From positions 1 to 35,484 of the forward strand of contig DATHAA010000080.1 of NCBI GenBank assembly GCA_035296905.1: DNA of 35,484 nucleotides, read 5' to 3'. This document shows positions 31,256 through 35,484 of the stretch, one piece after another. Origin of the DNA: DATEOR01 sp035296905. GTDB taxonomy: Bacteria > Actinomycetota > Thermoleophilia > Gaiellales > Gaiellaceae. A program made the translations under genes and the position numbers. How positions within the stretch are numbered: the first letter of the stretch is position 1; every line of letters begins with the position of its first letter. The notes beneath the pieces are model-generated. The model was not told the DNA's origin. It did not search any database and worked only from the letters and a program-made list of their open reading frames with translations.

Positions 31256-32278
31256 GTGGTTCAGGTCCTTCTCGCGGGGCTCATCTCGATGGTCATCTCG
31301 ATCGTCGCGGGCCCGAAGTTCATCGACTTCCTGCGCCGCAACGAGTTCGGGCAGCAGATCAGAGAGGAGGGCCCGCAAGGGCACGTCGTGAAGCGCGGCA
31401 CGCCGGCAATGGGCGGCCTTCTGATCATGCTCGCGATGGCGATCCCGTTCCTCGCCTTCTCGAAGCACACCCTGCCGGCGCTGACGGCCTTCTTCGTCAC
31501 CCTCGGCTGCGCGGCCATCGGCTTCGTCGACGACTGGACGAAGATTGCCCGCCGTCGCTCGCTGGGTCTCGCCGGCCGCTGGAAGCTCGTCTGGCTCGTG
31601 GGGATCACGGTCATCGTGGGCCTGGTCGTTTCCGACCGTGGCTTTTCGACGTCCGTTTACGTGCCGCTCATCGATGTGGATATCCCGCTCTCCTACGCCT
31701 GGTACGTACTCGCCTTCTTCATCATCGCCGGCGCGGCCAACGGGGTGAATCTCACGGACGGGGTCGACGGGCTCGCAGCGGGCACGACGACGATCGCGAT
31801 CCTCACCTACACGGCGATGAGCCTGGTCGCCGCTCTCACCGCCGTCCGGCGTGGTGCGCCGGCCGACCCGATCGACCTCGACCTCGCCATCCTCGGCGCG
31901 AGCCTGATCGGGGCTTCGATCGGATTCCTTTGGTACAACGCCTTCCCGGCCCAGGTCTTCATGGGCGACACGGGCTCGATGGGCCTGGGCGGTGCGCTCG
32001 CGGCCTTCGCGATCATGACGAAGACCGAGCTCCTCCTCCTCCTGATCGGCGGCATCTTCCTCGTCGAGGCCCTTTCCGTGATTCTCCAGGTCCTAACCTT
32101 CAAGTGGTTCGGGCGCCGCATCTTCCTGATGGCGCCGCTCCACCACCACTTCGAGATGAAGGCCTGGTCGGAAACGAGGATCACGGTGCGCTTCTGGATC
32201 GCGACCGCGATCCTCTGCGCGTGCGGCTTCGTCCTCTACTACGCCTATTTCTCGAACTTCAACAACCTGGCCTCCTAG
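31256..32278 (+). CDS. mraY: Phospho-MurNAc-pentapeptide transferase MraY
   Basis: Polytopic membrane enzyme of 340 residues that makes lipid I from undecaprenyl phosphate and UDP-MurNAc-pentapeptide. Diagnostic motifs are RGTPAMGGLL, GFVDDWTKIARRRSLGL (the DDxxK element), ANGVNLTDGVDGLAAG, FMGDTGSMGLGGAL and APLHHHFEMKAWSE. About ten membrane helices can be drawn. The start is a GTG 9 bases after the murF stop, without a strong ribosome site. The stop TAG lies at the murD junction, which has its own start-codon problem. Confidence 0.95.
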   Translation: MVQVLLAGLISMVISIVAGPKFIDFLRRNEFGQQIREEGPQGHVVKRGTPAMGGLLIMLAMAIPFLAFSKHTLPALTAFFVTLGCAAIGFVDDWTKIARRRSLGLAGRWKLVWLVGITVIVGLVVSDRGFSTSVYVPLIDVDIPLSYAWYVLAFFIIAGAANGVNLTDGVDGLAAGTTTIAILTYTAMSLVAALTAVRRGAPADPIDLDLAILGASLIGASIGFLWYNAFPAQVFMGDTGSMGLGGALAAFAIMTKTELLLLLIGGIFLVEALSVILQVLTFKWFGRRIFLMAPLHHHFEMKAWSETRITVRFWIATAILCACGFVLYYAYFSNFNNLAS

Positions 32279-33512
32279 GGCGCTCGTCCTCGGCCTCGCG
32301 CGCTCGGGCGAGGCGGCGGCGCTCGCGTTGGCGCGGCGCGGAGTGCAGGTCGTCGGCGTCGACCGGCGGGACGACCTCGACGCGGGGAGGCTTCGCGCGG
32401 CAGGCGTCGAAGTCGTCCTCGGCGCGGACGACCCCGAGCTTCTCGACGGCGTGGACCTGCTCGTTAAAAGCCCAGGAGTACCTCCGGCGGCTCCCCTCGC
32501 AGCCGCTGCGCGGGAGCGTGGACTGACCGTCTGGAGCGAGGTCGAGCTCGGCTTCCGGCTTCTCGACAACCCGATCCTCGGTGTCACCGGCACGAACGGC
32601 AAGACGACCACGAGCGAGTTGCTGGGCGCCATCTTCCGCGCCGCTGGCAAGGACGTGGCCGTGGCCGGGAACGTGGGCCGGCCGCTCTCCGGACTGGACG
32701 GCGCACTCGTCGAAGGAGCATGGATCGTGTGCGAGCTCTCGAGCTTCCAGCTCGAGGACATCGACGCCTTCCGCCCGCACATCGCCGTCCTGCTCAATCT
32801 CGCGCCGGACCACCTCGACCGGCACGAGACCCTCGACGACTACCGCGCCGCCAAGCTCCGGATCTTCGAGAACCAGACGGCGGAGGACGTCGCCGTCGTC
32901 CCGCGCGGCCTCGACGCGATCCCCGGCGAGGCCCGGCGGATCGAGTTTTCGCTCGAGGACGCATTGCCCGCCGAGCCAGGCATCCCCGGCGAGCACAACC
33001 GCGAGAACGCCGCCGCCGCCACCGCCGCCGCGCGCGCCGCCGGGATCCCGGACGACGCGATCGCCGCCGGCCTGTCCTCGTTCGAGGGAGTCCCGCACCG
33101 CCTCGAGCTCGTCCGCGAGGTGGGCGGAGTGCGCTTCGTGAACGACTCCAAGGCGACGAACCCGGAGGCCGCCGAGCGCGCCCTCTCCGCCTATCCGCCG
33201 GGAATCCGCCTGATCCTGGGCGGGAGCCGCAAGGGGATCCCGTTCGCGCGACTCGCCAAGCGGGCCGCCGCCTCTGGCGTGGCCCAGGCGTACCTGATCG
33301 GGGACTCGGCGGACGAGATCGCCGAGTCGCTCGCGGCCGAGGGAGTCCGCTTCACGTACTCGCGCGACCTGCCGACCGCTGTACGGGACGCGTACCGGGA
33401 CGCGGACCCGGGCGAGGTCGTCCTCCTGTCGCCCGCGTGCGCGAGCTACGATCAGTTCCGGGACTTCGAGGAGCGGGGAGAGCGCTTCCGCGAGCTCGTC
33501 GAGGCGCTGTGA
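32278..33512 (+). CDS. murD: UDP-MurNAc-L-alanine:D-glutamate ligase MurD; start codon not resolved
   Basis: Mur ligase of about 411 residues. The UDP-binding N-terminal loop ALVLGLARSGEAAALALARR, the ATP site GVTGTNGKTTTSELLGA, the block LNLAPDHLDRHETLDDYRAA and VNDSKATNPEAAERAL are present. The frame is open back to 32160, but there is no ATG, GTG or TTG before a TTG at 32328, which would delete the N-terminal loop. The coordinate assumes one T missing after 32278, so that TAGGGCG was TAGTGGCG with a GTG overlapping the mraY stop. The 3' end overlaps the ftsW GTG (GTGA). Confidence 0.88.
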
Positions 33513-34687
33513 AGCGGCCCGGCGGCAACCATCTCGAGTACCACCTCCTTGTTCTCGTCACGTTGGGCCTCGTCGCATTCGGGCTCGTGATGGTCTACAG
33601 CGCGAGCTCGGCGCGCGCCCTTCTCTCCTCCGACGCACCGTCCTACTACCTGAAGCGCCAGGCGATCTACGCCGTGATGGGGCTCGTCGCGCTCGTCATC
33701 CTCTCCCGCCTCGACTTCCATCGGCTGCGCCACGCCACGCAGCCGCTCCTCGCGGCCACGTTCATCCTGCTGGTGGCGGTGCTCGCGATCGGTACCGCCG
33801 TTAACGGTGCGCGTCGGTGGATCCCGATCGGCTTCATGAACTTCCAGCCGTCCGAGCTCGCCAAGCTCGTGCTCGCGCTCTGGACCGCGGCGCTCCTCGC
33901 CCGGAAGCCTGCGCCGCGCACCCTCGGCGAGCTCGCGAAGCCGATCGGCGTCGTCGTGGGGCTGGCGTGCGCGCTGATCCTGATCGAGCCCGACCTCGGG
34001 ACGGCGATCGCGATCGCGATCATGGTCTCCGCGATCCTCGTCGTCTCCGGCACGCGGCTTCGGCTCCTCGCCTCGGCAGCCGGGATCGCAACAAGCGTCG
34101 TCCTCCTCGCCATCTGGCTCGAGCCGTACCGCCGCGAGCGGATCTTCAGCTTCCTCGACCCCTGGCACGACCCGCAGGGAGCCGGCTTCCAGTCCGTCCA
34201 GTCGATGATCGCCCTTGGGTCCGGCGGCTTCTTCGGAGTCGGCCTCGGCGAGAGCGTGCAGAAGATCTACTACCTGCCCGAGGCATCTACGGACATGATC
34301 TTCGCTATCGTCGGCGAGGAGCTCGGGCTCATCGGCGCGATGGGGGTCATCGCGGCGTTCGCGGTCTTCGCCTACGCTGGCTTCAACATCGCACTGCACT
34401 GCCGCGACCCGTTTGGAAAGCGGCTTGCGGCGGGGATCACGGCGCTGATCTGCGGGCAGGCCGCGGTGAACGTGAGCGCGGTCATGGGCATCGCGCCGCT
34501 GACCGGGATCCCGCTTCCCTTCGTGTCCTACGGAGGATCCAGCTTGGTGGTCGGCCTCGCCGCAGTGGGCATCCTGCTTAACATCGCGTCGAACGATGCC
34601 GTCGTCCGGGAAACCGAAGTGCCTGATCGCGGCCGGCGGAACCGCCGGACACGTGCTGCCGGCACTCGCCGTCGCCGAGTCGCTTAG
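33509..34687 (+). CDS. ftsW: Septal peptidoglycan glycosyltransferase FtsW (SEDS family)
   Basis: SEDS-family lipid II polymerase of 392 residues with about ten membrane helices. Recognisable blocks are LVMVYSASSARALL near the N terminus, NGARRWIPIGFMNFQPSELA, DLGTAIAIAIM, FFGVGLGESVQKIYYLPEA, TDMIFAIVGEELGLIGAMG and the terminal PLTGIPLPFVSYGGSS. Starts at a GTG in a GTGA overlap with murD. The frame continues past the last helix into a basic tail (RGRRNRRTRAAGTRRRRVA) encoded inside the start of murG, giving a 92-bp overlap. It would act together with the class B transpeptidase encoded at 26681. Confidence 0.93.
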   Translation: MKRPGGNHLEYHLLVLVTLGLVAFGLVMVYSASSARALLSSDAPSYYLKRQAIYAVMGLVALVILSRLDFHRLRHATQPLLAATFILLVAVLAIGTAVNGARRWIPIGFMNFQPSELAKLVLALWTAALLARKPAPRTLGELAKPIGVVVGLACALILIEPDLGTAIAIAIMVSAILVVSGTRLRLLASAAGIATSVVLLAIWLEPYRRERIFSFLDPWHDPQGAGFQSVQSMIALGSGGFFGVGLGESVQKIYYLPEASTDMIFAIVGEELGLIGAMGVIAAFAVFAYAGFNIALHCRDPFGKRLAAGITALICGQAAVNVSAVMGIAPLTGIPLPFVSYGGSSLVVGLAAVGILLNIASNDAVVRETEVPDRGRRNRRTRAAGTRRRRVA

Positions 34688-35484
34688 GCAGCTCGGCGCG
34701 GAGGTTTCCTTCGCGTCGAACGCCGACTCGCGGCTCGTCCGCGACGCGGACTACGAGCTCGACGTCTTCGGCGTCGAAGGCTTTCCGCGGGAGGTGAGCG
34801 TGCGCCTGGCGAAGGCGCTTGGCCGCGCGGCCACGGCGGTTCCCGTCTGTGTCCGGATCCTGCGCAGGCGCCGTCCCGACATCGTGCTCGGCGGAGGCGG
34901 CTATGTCGCCGGGCCGATGGTGCTCGCCGCCGGAGGCATGCGGATCCCCGCGGCGCTCTCGGAGGCGGACGCCCACCTCGGGCTGGCCAACCGCCTGGCG
35001 GCGCCCTTCGCGAAGGCCGTGTTCCTCGCATATCCGGTCGAGGGCCTCGAGCCGCCGAAGTACCAGGTGGTCGGCCGGCCGATCCCCGCGCGCTCCCAGC
35101 CGGGCGACCAGGCCGATGCACGTCGCCACTTCGAGCTCCCGGAGGAGGGGCCGGTCGTCCTCGTCTTCGGCGGAAGTCAGGGCGCGCAGCGGCTCAACGA
35201 GGCGGCGCTCGAGGCATTCGGGAACTCCGGCCCAGCGGTTTTGCACCTGGCGGGCGAGCGCGACTACCCCGCGCTCGCCGAGCGGGTCGCGCGCCGCGAC
35301 TACCGCCTGCTGCCGTTCTCGGACGACTTCGGCGCCGCGCTCGCCGCAGCCGACCTCGTCGTTGCCCGCGCCGGTGGCTCCGTCTGGGAGATCGCCGCTG
35401 CTGGCCGACCTGCGCTGCTCGTCCCGTACCCGCATGCAACCGCCGACCATCAGACCGAGAACGCGCGTTACTTCGAGCGCGGTG
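34596..35484 (+). CDS. murG: UDP-GlcNAc transferase MurG (partial, cut by window end)
   Basis: Glycosyltransferase that converts lipid I to lipid II on the inner face of the membrane. The first 296 residues are in the window and the frame is open to the last base. The N-terminal loop AAGGTAGHVLPALAVAESL, DIVLGGGGYVAGPMVLAA, LVFGGSQGAQRLNEAAL and ARAGGSVWEIAAAGRPAL are all typical. The ATG at 34596 is the only usable start before the glycine loop, so the first 92 bases are shared with the ftsW tail. Confidence 0.94.
   Translation, partial: MPSSGKPKCLIAAGGTAGHVLPALAVAESLRQLGAEVSFASNADSRLVRDADYELDVFGVEGFPREVSVRLAKALGRAATAVPVCVRILRRRRPDIVLGGGGYVAGPMVLAAGGMRIPAALSEADAHLGLANRLAAPFAKAVFLAYPVEGLEPPKYQVVGRPIPARSQPGDQADARRHFELPEEGPVVLVFGGSQGAQRLNEAALEAFGNSGPAVLHLAGERDYPALAERVARRDYRLLPFSDDFGAALAAADLVVARAGGSVWEIAAAGRPALLVPYPHATADHQTENARYFERG

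Noticed and set aside
32720..33508. N-terminal extension of the ftsW frame through murD
   Set aside because: It is the third-frame shadow of murD; FtsW's first helix follows the GTG at 33509, which forms a normal GTGA overlap.
1..35484. CRISPR arrays, tRNA or rRNA genes, transposases, integrases, attachment sites
   Set aside because: I looked for regularly spaced repeats, clover-leaf-like blocks and mobile-element proteins and saw none. The window offers no direct sign of recent transfer beyond the decayed patch at 19263-20020.

Overview
The window is high-GC and densely packed, with many 1-4 bp stop/start overlaps. It carries a bacterial dcw cell-wall cluster whose MurE has the DNPR signature of meso-diaminopimelate peptidoglycan. 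The overall style, an OmpR-type remnant with the GRTRTLDS signature and a small acidic one-helix protein suggest an actinobacterium, possibly Thermoleophilia. That placement is inference from style, not a phylogenetic result.

Region A (1-19179, all on the + strand) is one long catabolic gene string. It opens with the end of a Liv-type solute-binding protein and two Liv-type ATPases, then continues with: a Tm-1-like (UPF0261) protein and a PEP-hydrolase-like TIM barrel (the two halves of plant Tm-1 as separate genes); a cupin; an FAD oxidase; a tagatose-3-epimerase-like isomerase; a creatininase-family hydrolase; a second Tm-1-like protein; a DeoR regulator; a second sugar isomerase/epimerase; a Gfo/Idh/MocA dehydrogenase; LutA, LutB and a short LutC; a PfkB kinase; an LsrF-type aldolase; a second Gfo/Idh/MocA dehydrogenase; and a GlcD-type oxidase. 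Together they look like uptake, redox remodelling or isomerisation, phosphorylation, aldol cleavage and oxidation of a small hydroxy acid. The substrate is unknown. I recognise no described pathway with this gene set, so it is the best candidate here for an undescribed system.

Region B (19180-20072) is a gene graveyard: a class III nucleotidyl cyclase remnant (- strand), the C-terminal end of an OmpR-type response regulator (+ strand), and a small membrane-anchored coiled-coil gene that is readable only after two one-base frame corrections.

Region C (20073-23830, - strand) reads from right to left as ECF sigma factor, O6-alkylguanine-DNA alkyltransferase, DUF192 lipoprotein, cupin, HhH DNA glycosylase, AzlC and AzlD, all tightly overlapped. 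It looks like an alkylation-repair operon headed by its own sigma factor. A divergent PfkB kinase (23873-24682) and a convergent 50-residue protein (24679-24831, - strand) follow.

Region D (24857-35484, + strand) is the dcw cluster: mraZ, rsmH, an ftsL-like gene, a division transpeptidase, murE, murF, mraY, murD, ftsW and murG (cut by the window edge). It is preceded by a sigma-70-like promoter carrying four MraZ-box-like repeats at an exact 10 bp period.

Three intact-looking genes (lutA, the DUF192 gene, murD) have no usable start codon at the expected place. In each case one extra T at the junction with the upstream stop would create a TGATG or TAGTG overlap. lutB and the small coiled-coil gene also contain apparent one-base frame breaks. 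These may be sequence errors or real lesions, and they affect how much weight gene starts deserve.
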